Below, piece by piece: positions 1 through 12,900 of a stretch of 64,000 nucleotides of DNA. This DNA is from Trachelipus rathkii (lineage: Eukaryota; Arthropoda; Malacostraca; Isopoda; Trachelipodidae), in NCBI GenBank assembly GCA_015478945.1, contig JABUQX010078628.1:1-64000 (forward strand), in the 5' to 3' direction. Under the pieces are notes generated by a model. It had not been told where the DNA came from. It saw only the letters and a program-made list of their open reading frames with translations, and ran no database searches. Both the position numbers and the translations under genes were made by a program. Numbering within the stretch: the stretch's first letter is position 1; each line of letters begins with the position of its first letter.

Positions 1-2580
1 AAGAGGGTATACACAGTACAAGCTAATTCCATAGCTGGTCCTAGACAGATTTCAACATCAGAGGTAGTCATTTATAATGAGTATATCGACCGTTATCTAT
101 TCATACTATTTGATTGTGCTTGACTTCAAACTAAATACTGAAGCGATAAGTGCGCTACCGCAAATACTATTAAACCGGGGAGGGGCGCAGCGCATTTGTT
201 TTGGTAAGTGGATATTATTTCATATGTGAGATTTAAATATTGTTTGTATTGCTGGTCTTATTCTTTTATGTCCCGGGAGTTACCTGGGACTTCGGGGTCA
301 CTTAAATTCCCATATCAACATTTACTAATTAGGTTTCTCCTTGTTCATGTTAAATGAGGTAGTATTAAGTTTCATTCATACGTAAATAGATTAGGTATTT
401 CAGGTACGTACCACTCTATTAGGAATAATATATATTAATTATATAACAATTACTTCCTATAATACTATGACTTCACCTATGTTATTAATGGCATACGTAT
501 ATAGTTGCTTTTATTCAAATATATATATATATATATAAGTATTTTATATTATATTTTAATAACTCAACTTATATATATATATAGACAATTTTATATATAT
601 CAGTGATTATATATTAATCATTTAATTTTAGTGAATTTTTATATTTTATTATAAAATCTTATATATAAAAATTAACCTAAAGTAATATAGAATACCGGTT
701 ATTATATATACAGTTGGGTATCTATTTATATATTATATGTAATATATTTTATATTATATCGGGGAAATTCGCTCCACTGCCTCATTAGATCCAATTTAGA
801 CACAGTAAAAGGGACAATATATATATATATAACTGTTCGATTTCTACTCATAACTTTGTGAGTGAGCATATTATACTTGCCCAACAACCAAGAAGATCGG
901 GTATTGGCGGCGGTGAGGTTCGCGTTCGGCTATTAATAAACAGTGGCGTTCATAATAATAATAATATATTATTATAGTATCTATAATATAATTAAAATTT
1001 TCGGTAGCGCTCAATAGTAATTGAAATTCATTATCTTTAAAAGTAAACAAAGTAAATTTAACTACATTCACTCTCAGTATTCGTGAGCGAAAAATATTTC
1101 GAATACTACTACTATGACGTATGCTATATAGTTATATTATTAAGTATCGATAGTGCGTCTTATAATTCATATTATAGTATCTATGCTCATCATAGTGTAT
1201 ATTATTAGTGACTCTATTTTAGCAACCCGAGGGCAACCACAGTAATAGTGGAGTACTTATGTACTTATTCTTATGCCCGTAAATAAAACTCTGAGCGCCG
1301 ATAAGTCTTTATGTTCATTTTTATATCTGATAGAGTATACGTCTCTAAATATGCGATCGGTATAGCCTAAAATACATAGTTGTGCACTCCTCTATCCTAG
1401 TGTCGCTATTTCCAATTAATGTCCGATGCGTGCTATATATACTTAGCGTCTATTAATATTATGTAATTATATAATCATAATAGTAATCGTGTAACTCTAC
1501 GTATGATATCCTATCGCTAAAACTATTTGTAACTTTCTAGTTGGAGACTTCCCATGAAAAGTAGGGTAATATGGGTAATATCATTAAGAAGAAAACTTAA
1601 AAATGCTTATTATTTCTGGTCATACGTAGTGAGTATTAATTTCGTCGATTTGTATATTAGTCCTAGGTGTGTTGGAAAGTATTTACTGAGAAGTTAGTTA
1701 GGAAGAATAATTCAGGCCCTCATGATCTAGGATAGGGGTGAGTGTATACGGCCGTCTAATTTTTATATGTGAATTTGTTTCGGGTTCGTGTTGATGTGGT
1801 CCACATCGTCGCTGGCGTGTGCCGTTTGCGTCGCTCTGTCTGGTGTTCTCAGGTTTTGCGCACGATTAGATGTGTTATGAGCCTCAACTGCAGCACGTTT
1901 GTTTTGCTTTTTTAAGCCCAGCGGGGCAATACAAGTAATCTTCCTATTAATCGATGGGAACGATAAGCCATTTGCTGTAATATTAACGAACAGATAATTT
2001 TTACCCAGTGGTTTAGGGCAATTAGTGCATCCTATGAGAATTTTACTAACATCTTGCTATTCGAGATGTAAGAATTTAATTATGAAAATCGATTCCAGTA
2101 GTGAACTCTCTGTGTTTAACGGTTATCCATTATAGTTAATATACATTCACGATATGATTGAAATTAATTTAGATATGTTGATTGATTTATGTTTTTTCAG
2201 ATTAAGGCACTCTATTTTGATGGTCATAGGACTTAATAAATTAATATAATTTGTTGACTTTGAATAATTCACCTCCACCCAGGTGGATATATAAAGGGTA
2301 TTGATTTTTTGTGGGTAGGTTCAGTTCTTATCTGAATGAGGTTAATATTGAGTGCATCATTAAATAATCTATATGTTTAAGATAGCAGCTAATGGTCTGT
2401 GGTTGGGGTTTAACCGAAATTTCGGTCGGAGAGTCAGAAGCGTATTAAACTAAATCCCTTACTCATCAAACAAAAGAACACAATATATTTGAGGGTTTAA
2501 ATTTTTAACCATAATATAAAATAGACACTTTTGTGACTGTAATAACGAAAAGGGGAAAATGGAATCCCAAAGTCACTATG
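1..2580. other. AT-rich stretch without recognisable gene
   Basis: The DNA is AT-rich with short (TA)n runs (about 517-536 and 813-832) and no ORF with convincing coding character. The one ORF above 60 codons (871-1071, minus) is AT-driven and low complexity. A perfect 12-base palindrome CCGAAATTTCGG lies near 2,413. I see no clear mirror image of this stretch to the right of 49.7 kb, so it probably lies outside the giant inverted repeat. Confidence 0.5.
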
Positions 2581-2679
2581 TACAAAAATGACAACTGATT
2601 TATTGTCCTCGGAATATATTATATCGGGGAGTCTGGAGGGAGCGAGCTCTAACCTATTTATATTAGTTTATATCTATGA

Positions 2680-3345
2680 TAACCGGACGATGAGTTACTT
2701 TACTTTACCCTACCCCTATAAGGAATATTTCCACTATCACAGGTTGGAAAGCCGCAGCATTCCTTCGGGGGGGTCATTGCAAATGAACAACCGCAGTGGC
2801 TGCCCCAGGAATCCGATTGCAAACTGCCATCTGCATTGCGGGGTGAAAATCGCTCAGCGCCATTCGCCCGGAAACGTGGTGTGGGCCTGCATAGAGCGAT
2901 ATGCAGACCGTGTGCCTCCCCCCGCAAACCGCGAAAAGAAAGACGCGACCACGTCTGTTCCCTAACCATGCGCCCGACCGAGTGAGGGTGTGTGCGCACG
3001 CCGTGGACAGAAGATGACTAAGGCGAGGGCAAGAAACATTACGTGGGGACACCGTGCCGACGGCCGTAGATTGATTATTTTCAAGGTGTATTTTCCGAAT
3101 TGAGTTGCCATTTGGTCAGTGGCCCCGAACTGAAATTCTGGCTTCCCCGTTTTTGTTTTTCGAATTTCATAATCTTTTTGATAATTCGGTCATTAGACTG
3201 GCCAGATCTCGCAACATATTTTAGCCCAAAGACGAACTTCTCATTCTTCCGCAAACCTGCGAAAGGGTTCGCTTTCTCTTTCTCGATCGGGACAGTTCGG
3301 TGAACCTCATCTCAAGTTGAGCACAAACCTAAAAAGAAAAAATAC
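2680..3345 (-). pseudogene. Degraded copy of the RNA-ligase-like gene (5' part)
   Basis: The reverse complement follows about 49,080-49,720 of the right arm in order. It shows the AT-rich stretch and CTCAAGTTGAG block before the gene, the lysine/arginine-rich leader, the MTEF-like segment, the TTCGGAAAATAC block, the tract around the motif I lysine (TGCTGCGGC), and the GTCATCGTCGGTTCT-like block. Frequent indels and substitutions break every frame, so no intact product can be read. Overlapping ORFs of 92-125 codons on both strands here are by-products. It may be a true pseudogene or an unpolished duplicate of the intact gene; the texture of the errors favours the second. The 3' half of the gene was not found on this side. 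Confidence 0.75.
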
Positions 3346-3443
3346 GAATGTCCATAACTAGTTGCGGAAAATGATTTTGAAAGAGATAGAAAGATAAAAG
3401 AAAAAAAAATAAATATATTTATTTCTATAATTGCAAGCCACAA

Positions 3444-3647
3444 TCAATGATAATCGTAAAAAAAATTACGGAAGAAATCCGCTTCGAAAGAAATTTCAGT
3501 CTTCTCCGAGAAAATTGAATAAATAAATCGGTGTTTAAACAGCCGCGGCAAGGTGTTCGAGCGAATATAGTCACTTAGTGCGTGAAGGTTAAACACGAGA
3601 AGTTGTAAAACCAAGACTCGAAGGAGCATCCGCACTCGACTCGGCAC
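3444..3647 (-). pseudogene. Mirror counterpart of small ORF upstream of the ligase
   Basis: A 67-codon ORF whose N-terminal part (LLRVLVLQLLVFNLHALSDY) matches the 61-codon ORF at 48,765-48,950 in the right arm. It sits at the same relative place, between the ligase copy and the satellite array. The similarity follows from the inverted repeat and is not independent evidence of selection. C-terminal residues differ through indels. Confidence 0.45.
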
Positions 3648-3659
3648 TCCCGGTAACTG

Positions 3660-6600
3660 ATATCACCGATTGTCTACACCCCTTTTTATGCCATTTAAAG
3701 TGACGCCCATTCGGGACTAATATAAGTCGAAAGTCAAACTGCAAATTCCGAAACTTAAAAAATTTTTTGTGTTTATTATATTATTATTTTCATAATTTTA
3801 GATTTTCCACTTAGACCTTGCGACTTATATCCATTCCCTCCCGACGTCAGCTATATGAGGTTGAAGCGATAGTTATTCTCTAAAAGAAGTGTCGGCGAAC
3901 ACGTTGTCGTTTTCGGTTCCCTTCGAAAATTCACTATATAGTGTCGCCTTACGGAATCGCAAAAGCGGCTGAACGCTTTCGATACTATTTGTTAACTAAC
4001 AGTATCTTTTCAAACCGATAACGTTCATAAGTGACGCCTAATCGGCGAACTAATATAATCGAAGGTCAAAATCCAAATCCGAAACTAAAATTTTTTGTGA
4101 ATTATATTATATCTTTCAAGATTTTTTTTAGATTTCGCACTTAGACCTTCGACTAAACACTTAGTTCCCGACGTCATTATATCGGTTTGAAGCGATAGTT
4201 TCCCTAAAGGTGTCGCGCGAGCCACTTAGGTCGTTTTCGGTTCCTCGAACGCCACATGATAAGTGCGCCAACGCGGACCAAAGCGGCTGAAACGCTTTTC
4301 GTAGTACATTTTGTAAGCTAAAAGTATTTTCAAACCGATATGACGTCATGTAGTGTACGGGCCGTCAATCGGACACCAATATAAGTCCGAAGTTCTACAG
4401 TTGAAAATTCCGAAACTTAAAAAAAATTTTGGAATTATATCATTATTTTCAAAGAATTTTTTAGATTTCGGCACTAAGTACCTTCTGACTTATATCAAGT
4501 TCCCTTACTGCGTCACATATATCGGCTGCAAGCGATTAGTTTATCCCTAAAAAGTGTCGCGCGAGCACGTTAGGTCTTTTTTCGGTACCCTTCGAAAAGT
4601 CACTATAAAATAGTGTCGCCTTACGGGAATCGCAAAGCGGCTGAACGCTTTCGAGTACCTTTTGTTAAGCTAAAGTATCTTCAAACCGCATAATCGTCAA
4701 TATCGTGACGCCCATCACGACTAATATAGAGTCGAAGTTCTAAGTCAAAGTGCCGAAACTTAACTTTTTTTTTGAAGTATTATTATTATTTTTTTCATGA
4801 CAATTTTTTATTATAATTCACTTAGGCCTTCGACCTAAATCAGTTCCTTTCCTGACGTCACTATATCGGTTGAAGCGATAGTTCCTAAAACGGTGTCGCG
4901 CGAGCACGTTATTTACCTTTCGCGCTTCCCTTCAAAAGAGCTTCCTATTTAGTGTCGCCTTACGGGAAGCGCAAAAGCGGCTGAACGCTTTCGAGTACCA
5001 TTTTGTTAAGTCTAAAGTATCTTCAAACCGATTATACGTCATATAGTGACGACCCACCGGGAACTAGATAAATCGAAGTTCTAGTGGCAAATTCCGAAAC
5101 TTAAATTTTTTTGTGAATTATGATTATTATCATGAATTTTTTTAGATTTTCGCACTTAGCCTCGACCTCAATATCATTCCTTCCTGACGTCATATATCGG
5201 TTGAAGCAGATAGTTTATCCCTAAAAAGGGTCGCGCGAGCACGTTAGTCCGTTTTCGGTTCCTTCGCCATCACTATAATATAGGTCGCCTACGGGAATGC
5301 AAAAGAGGCGCAACGCTTCGAGTACATTTAGTTAAGCTTAAGTATCGTTCAAAACCGATTCATGACGTCATATAGTGACTGCCGTCATCGGAACTAAATA
5401 TAAGTCGAATTTCCAATGCATAATTCCGAAACTTAAATTTTTTTCTGTGAATTATTTATTTTTTCATGAATTTTTGTAGACTTTTTTCGGCACTTTAGGC
5501 CTCGATCCATACAGTTCCCTTCCTCGTCACTTATCGGGTTGAAGCGATAGTATCCCTAAAAAGTGTCGGCGAGCACCTAGTCGTTTTTCGTTACGTGCTG
5601 CATTTGTTCGTCGCGTTTCTTTCCTCCTGGTTTCGACGTTTTCGTTTGGTGGGGTGTCGTATAAAGGCGGGCCATGTATACTTATTTGTGCCTCCGTGGA
5701 TCTTCGCAAATAAGAGACGGGGCTCTGAAGGCTCGCGCTCTTCGATAACATTGTTCAAGCCTAAGTACCCTTCAACCATTTTTTTATCCGAAGATAATCG
5801 ACTGGGGTCTTCAACCCTAGCTCGGATATACGTGTTCGCATAAGGTCCAACTTGAAATGAATGAAAAACTTCTTATGGGGATCAATTAAATATGAAAGAT
5901 TCTCAAATAATTCAAAAATAAAAATTAAGTTTCGGAATTCACTTAGTAAACTTATACCAGATCTAAAGTATCTTAAGTCTGCCCAAGATTCCGAAACTAA
6001 AAGGCTTCACTAATTTTATTGAAGTTTAAAATAAATTCGTTTTTTTTCAATAAAGAATTGTTTTTAATTTCGCCCTTATAAGACCTTCGAAAACTATATC
6101 AATATCTGCGTTCCTGAGTACACCAACGGAGAAGCTGGAAGCGTATCAAGGTTTATCCTAAAGAAGTGTCGCCGAGCATTGTCGTTTTTTTCTTCTTCTT
6201 TTTTTCGGTCCCTCGAAAAGTCACAATATAGTGTCGCCTTCAGGAATCGCATAAAGCGGCCTGAACCGCTTCCCAGCTATTCGCCAGTATCTCTACGGTA
6301 GGGCGACACTCTAAAGTATACTTCAACCGTATTATGACGTGTCATATGTAGTGATCGTTCGTTATCCAGGGAATCAAAATATCGGGGAGATAAGTTCTAA
6401 AGATCAAAGTCCCTAACATACGATTTCTTGTGAAACGTATAGCTAGAAAATTTATTCACATGAATCTCTTTTTAAGAAATTCACAAAACTCTAATCGCCA
6501 ATCTCCAAGAAATATTTCACGCTTACCTGCGATTAGACGTACTGTATAGTCAAACCTTTATATGATTTAATTTCTTTTAATAGTCGAAATAAAATGATAA

Positions 6601-9600
6601 GCAGCTTACAATTAGGAATCGTGATTCAAAATACAGTTCAAAGTAGAAATTGAAAACTTATTGAAGGAATTGCAGAATCGGGCTGAGACGCCGTGATAAA
6701 TTTGCTAAAACGTACGATACCTTAAATTTGTCAAACCTATAGGGATAATACTAAATTACGCCTCATCTGGAACAATGTAAATACCAACTCGAGAGTGAAT
6801 GCGATCAATCAAACGTTTATGGTCGAGATATATAAACACCCTGCATCTGTATTAGGTCTCGGGCTAGCCAACGGGATATCTCTGTGCGGTCCGCGTACAA
6901 CAGAATACTTTCAGGTATCCATAATCGTGTCGAAGCGCACAATCGAGTTCAAGACTAAAAAAGGTGTGCGCGTAGACCCGTTTTGGCGCTATTACCCGGA
7001 AGGCGCTCGCACTATTTTTTTGACCTTTTTCGAACAAGGGAAACGAATAATCCGACCTTCACCGCTTGCGCGCATTTTCCGTTTCGTTTTAGGGAGTGAG
7101 TTACTTATCTCAGACCCGATTATACGGAATTAAAGCAACTCAAGAAGCGAACTATTTAATTGGAGCAGCAGCGGGGTTGAAAAAATCACATAAAATATAT
7201 ATAATTAAAAAAAAATACATTTTAGGTCGTCGGATTTACATTACGGAACGTAATCGCACTTGTAAATATGCAGTCGAACCGTATCGGAGGACGCCTATAT
7301 TTAACGTTTAACTAAAAATAGATCCAACCGTATTAAACGGACTCATCATAATAAGTGATCGCCTCATTCGAGAACGTAAATCTAAGTCGAAGTTTCTAAG
7401 CAATTCCGGGGAAACTAACATTTTTGTGAATCTATATTAATTATAATTTAAATTTCGCAGCACTCCAGGCCCTTCGGACATATCATTCCTTCCGAGACCT
7501 CACTATTAGCGGTTAAGCGACAGTTTGTCATTCCGCCTAAGACAAGGGTCGCGCTGACGGCACCGTTAGCGTCTGGTGCTTCGAAGCTACCTCAAATTCG
7601 AAAATACAAGTCAGTCGATTTATTCGAAAAAAGGGTAATCCGCCTAGAGGAATCGCAACAAGCGCGAAACCACAGGACTCCTTAATCACATGTGAAGCCT
7701 CGCGCTGACATTTAGTTAAAGCCCTTAAAGGTAGTCTTCAATACGATTTTAATGGACGTTCATACATCGGCACTGCCCCTCATCGGCAACGCATAATAGT
7801 CGATAGTATCTATAGAACAGAATTACCGGAAACAATAAGAGTACTTTTTGTATTAATTATATGATTTACGTCAAGGCCTCACCGTGGTAAGAATCATAAA
7901 AAAATATCTTTAGGATAAAAATATTCTAGAATCTTACACTAATAAGAGAGCCATAATTTGAGTATTCGGCTTATGTAAATTTAAGAACTTTCGACTACTT
8001 AGCCTTTCGACCGATGTAGCGATCGTCGATCACACGCGTGTTTGAGAAGTGCGAATAAAGTAATCTGGCCCTATTATGAAGGAATGGATCGGCGAGCACT
8101 TTACGGATTAGAAGTTTCCGTATTACCAAAAAACGTACTCGAAATCCTTCAGGCCGACAATTTCGCCATAATACTCCCGAGGCAGTAAACCTATGTTCCC
8201 TTATTCGCATGATCGATGTATTGACAAAGAAGCTGAAGTAACCTCGTTAACAGGACTATCTAACCTCGTGCTCGAGCGGTATCATGTAAGCTTAATAGCT
8301 TTTCTTAGCGATAACCCACCCGATTCTGATTTTCAAACCCGTTTAGCATGTATAGGATGACGCTCATCCGCAAACATAATATGGCATGTATAAATGTTCT
8401 TAACGAGCAAAATGCGCAACTATAATGCGAATATTATGTGAATTAAAATTAACTTTCTTGAAAAATTTTCAATAGTATATATTCATTATTACTAATAGTT
8501 GATTTTTTAAGTTTCGGCAACTGTACACTCTCACTTGGCAACTTCGATATCTACTCTAATTATTTTCTCCGCTGTCATCTGACGTGAACGTCCCTATATC
8601 GGGTTCGATCCAACGCATGATAGTTTGATCGTCCATTAAATACGAGGTGTTTGAAGATTAGCTGCGCAGGATTAACAAGCACATGGGTTAAGCTCGAAAG
8701 CGTTATCGTGCTTTTTTGCGAAATTTCCCCCGCAGGTCGTCACCTACACTTATTCATCAAGTGAAGTTAAGCAAACGTCGATAAAAACAGAACTACTGGA
8801 TCGGCGACCACTCTATTAAGAGTGGATAGAACTATGCGTCCTCCAATAACGCCCGGATATAGGACGTGGGAAGGAAACGCAAAATATGACGACTGAATGA
8901 CGCCAGGTTTCCGAAGTAGCTCGGAACAATCTAATTGTTAATTCTATAAAGCTACTGATACACTCCACCGATTATAGACTTTCATCATAGTGAGCTCATC
9001 GAGGACTACAACTCTTAATTCCGACCGTGTTAAGTGCAAACGGCCGTTACGAGCTCAATTTAAATTTTTGTAATCCTGTAATTATTATTACGTACTTATA
9101 CTATTTTTTCATTGAATTTTCCTGAGAGAGTCTCTGCCCTATCTTATAGACCTTGCAGAACGCTAATTCAACGTTTTTATGATCGGATTATTTACCGCTT
9201 TAACCAAATTCGACGTGGACAATCTCCGATAAAGCGGTTCTAGTGAACCCGGTTGATGAGCGATTTCCCTGATTCAAGCCGCTAACAACAAGGTGATCGC
9301 GCGTAGCAACATCTTGTCGTAGGTCAATTTGGTACGGTATATCCACATCGAAAAAATGAATCAACATAATTTCGCGACAGGTGTCGCGAATTACGGAATC
9401 GCAAAGCGCTGAATCGCTTTCGGAGTACCATTGTTAGCCTATAAGTATTTCATAAACCGAAGAGATTGACAATCATATCAGTGACGGCCGTTTCAAGCCG
9501 AACCCTGAGATAATTATAAGTGAACGTCGGGAAGGCGAGGAGATACTCATCAGTGTCGAGAGATTCAAGAAACTTAAATTTCTTTAATATTTTTAATCGA

Positions 9601-9950
9601 TCAATGATGTCATTAAGTACACACTTTAACAAAAATGAATTATTTTATGCATTGCGAAACCCAAAGCAATTCGCACTTAATCTCAGTCCCCCGCCTCGTC
9701 ACTCAACAACATTTAACAGGTTGGGCATATCGGGTTGAAGCGATTAAGTATTCGACTATCATAAGAAATGCATGTGCGCGCCACGCAACGTTATCAGTCG
9801 TAAGCTATTAAACCTGGCGTATACCACTTCGAAAAGCCGTAACAGATCGATAGGATCGTCGCGTACGAATTCGCAAGACAGGCGAGCTCGCAACGCCTTC
9901 CAAGAGTACCATGGTAAGTCAATACCATATTGATATTAAAATATGCCCAA
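3660..9950 (-). repeat. Degraded palindromic satellite array (left arm)
   Basis: Tandem copies of the roughly 350 bp unit of the right-arm array, mostly in reverse orientation. Recurrent marks are GTGTCGCGCGAGCACGTTAG, TTTTCGGTTCCCTTCGAAAA, TAGTGTCGCCTTACGGGAA, AAGCGGCTGAACGCTTTCGA, and ATATCGGTTGAAGCGATAG. Units are readable to about 5.6 kb and then erode, with recognisable fragments near 6.2, 7.4, 8.3, 9.4 and 9.85 kb. A fragment at about 6.97-7.08 kb aligns in plus orientation, which is possible because each unit is itself an imperfect palindrome. ORFs inside (for example 6,795-7,133 and 7,096-7,311) come from repeat sequence and are not proposed as genes. Confidence 0.8.
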
Positions 9951-12900
9951 CGCACTAACAAAAGATTCGATTATCCGACCGTATAAGAGACTTACCTTTC
10001 GGCTGTTATAAAATTCGGAGAGGCGTTATGTTAATTATGCCCCTCTTGGATTAAACACCAAACAGAAGAACGAAACGAATTCTGCTTAACCAGCAAGCTG
10101 AATAAACTTATATAATATTAAAGTAATTATAATGAATACTGAAAGTTAATTGGTTACACTTTAATAGGCAACAAATATCATTTATCCATAGATATCCGAT
10201 ATACATATAATTTCTATATTTGATGGTTCTTGATTAAGTCTAATATATTCTAATCCATCATCAAATCTACTCTCCTATAGCCAATCGTTTATTGGTAGTC
10301 ATCACTCCTCAATACAAAGAGTAACATAATATTATTCTTTAGAGGCAATGTTGTCGCAACAGCGTTCTAAGTGCAGAAACTGACCAGTCTATGAAATACC
10401 GCACCTCAGAAGATCTATAGGACAAAGGAAGCCTCCCATAGGTCGCTAATGTCATAGGGTCGAAGCAGTCATAGATGTGTACCCTTAAAACGATAAATGT
10501 AGGTGAATCACACAATGCGAATGAACTCGAAATGTCACAATCGAAAGCCGTGCAAGATCGATAGCGATACAGATACGAACGAAGTCCACCGAGCTATCAG
10601 TAGCTACCCTAACGCAGGCACGTGAGCTTAGTACATGTCCGCAATAAAACTCGAAGGATCTTCAGTGATAAATAAAACGATCCCAGGCTAAAAGATCTAA
10701 ATCATTCGCAGGACCCAGAGTGATAAGAGATAATATCCCAACTGCGAGATTGTATGTCTAAGCAATAACACTAACTCGAAGAAATTTCTGCAAACAAAAT
10801 ATCTACACAAATTTTTACAATAAGTCCAAGAGACGAAAACCTTGGACCACTCAAGGCAGATTACACTGATGATTATGAAACACGTCACGAGTCTTGGTTA
10901 CGATCTTATTGCGTGAAATCAATAGACGGAAAAATTGGAAATAGACCATTAAAAAACTCCAAACGATTAACGCTCTATCAGCATCCCTCAACTTTCTCTC
11001 TTCCTAGGAAAATATGCAAATTGAGCATGCGACAGATATTTATTCTATAGATATGTTCAAAGGCGTGGGCCATTATAAAGCTCTTCGTTGGTAATGATTG
11101 AAACAATGAAAGATGGAACAATTTTAACCTACTTGTCGATTGGAAACTTGTTCCCACCTAAGATTCATCTGTTTTCAACTAATTTTACAAAATATGCCTG
11201 ATAGAACAAAAAATACCACCGACGATTCTTGTCATAGCCATTACACATTCTCACGCGTAGAAGGTAGACGTTACTATAGTGAGGCGAGTACTGATCTTTT
11301 CAGCGCAGAGAGATCGACATACTAAAAATACATTCAATGGACAAAAAAATATATACGAATTCTACTGGGTTGAATAAGCACTTGCCCGACTCAAGAGAGG
11401 GCCACCATAGAGCTATTATATAAAACCTTATATATATTCTGGTGGCGAAACAGTTAATTCTTTAGGCCAGTTCCAATTAGGGTAGGTAGAGGACTAGAAT
11501 TGCTAAGAAAGCTATAGTCCCCATTCTCTAATGCGTAAGTAAACATGAGGAAAGTGCGGACCCCGACAATGATCCACTATGTAAACACAGATCACTTTCA
11601 GAGTAGATATAGAAAAGCGACGTGTTTTAATCTTTTTTGTAAGTCGTAAGAAAAGTCAAAATGCTAAAAGTTATATTAAACGAGAGAAGAGAGTTTTAAG
11701 GAGATCATAACGATATAAAAAGAATAATTTAAATTATTATAGAAGAAAGTAATCACAAAAATAACTTAAAAACAGCTAAATATTGAGCCCAGCCAATAGG
11801 AGTCCTTGGTCAATAGCTTAGTCCCCTTCCTCAAAAAAGTCATAAATATCAGTCTCGGAGAGTGTGTCAAAGATAAATTGCTGTGCAGTCTTCGTCTCCT
11901 CGAAGAAGATAATGTGTTGTCTTCGACGGATAACGGAGATGGAATTAACATAATAACGGGGGAGCGGGAGTAGCTAAATCGTATAAAAAATTAAAGTCCC
12001 AAAAGAAACTGGTACAGACATGGAAGATTCTCATCGTTCAAATCCTCCACATATGCCACATAAAACAGTCGATCCTTTCCCACCTAGAGCCGACAGGAGC
12101 AAAAGAAATGTCATTTCTTAACTCTGAGAAAATTTCATACCACTCTGGAATACCACGATATTTATCGCCTATAAAATTAAAAAACCCAACAGCGCGAAGT
12201 ACGCATATGAAATAACCGCAAAGGAATCCACTCTTAGCTAGAGTTAAGCCAGCACTACTCTGATACCGGTCCCATGTCACACCTCTCACTAAGAAGGCAA
12301 CGAGACTAAATTTTGTTGGTATTGTTACCTCCCGGGCGGCGGACAATCTGGATAATACGGTTAATAACTCAAGAATAATTTGAGACTAGCCTTATGAGGC
12401 CAACAGTCCATTAAATCTATTATGTACTGGCCTGATATTAGCTACGCTGCGCCTTTAAAGAAAGACCACCTGAAAAAGTTTGTCGGGGCCGATCACATCG
12501 TTCTGCGTGAGAACTATGCAGATACAATAATATTCCCGTATAACAAAAAATCTTATACTGGCCTGGCCCGCGTTGGCAGTTTGAAGGGCGGCATAGCTGA
12601 CAAAAGCTGGATACAGCTTGCCTTCCTAGTATAACGACGATTTTGTTGTCCATAATTTTCGTTATTGAGAACAGTCACATCATTGTCCTCCCTTGACCCC
12701 CGCAAATCTGTTCCGATCAAAAAAATCACAAAAAAAAACACGATTTAGGCCACGCAAGAACTAGAGCATGAACCTACTCTTGACAGATATGTAGTTCTAT
12801 ATGACTAGATTGTATAGGAGTTGAAAATAGACTACGATAATGACATTGTTTTGGAACTTGAAAGCGAAAGAAGGTATGTCAAGTTAGTTTTGTTGTTGAG

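Noticed and set aside
1805..1830. TCGTCGCTGGCGTGT shared with the gene at 51,105-51,794
   Set aside because: Same orientation, not mirrored, only 15 bases and without matching flanks; chance is adequate.
2588..3052. Overlapping ORFs of 92-125 codons on both strands
   Set aside because: They fall in the wrecked reverse-complement copy of the ligase gene and result from locally higher GC content and indels.
6795..7311. 112- and 71-codon overlapping plus-strand ORFs that look protein-like
   Set aside because: Part of the DNA aligns with the palindromic satellite unit in plus orientation (about 6.97-7.08 kb), and the region is error-rich; the ORFs are translations of repeat sequence.
3660..9950. 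CRISPR-like or telomeric array
   Set aside because: Units are about 350 bp palindromes without unique spacers, and no telomere motif array is present.
12422..12634. 70-codon ORF with a plausible amino-acid composition
   Set aside because: It overlaps ORFs on the opposite strand, lies in the error-rich part of the left arm, has no counterpart in the right arm and no recognisable domain.
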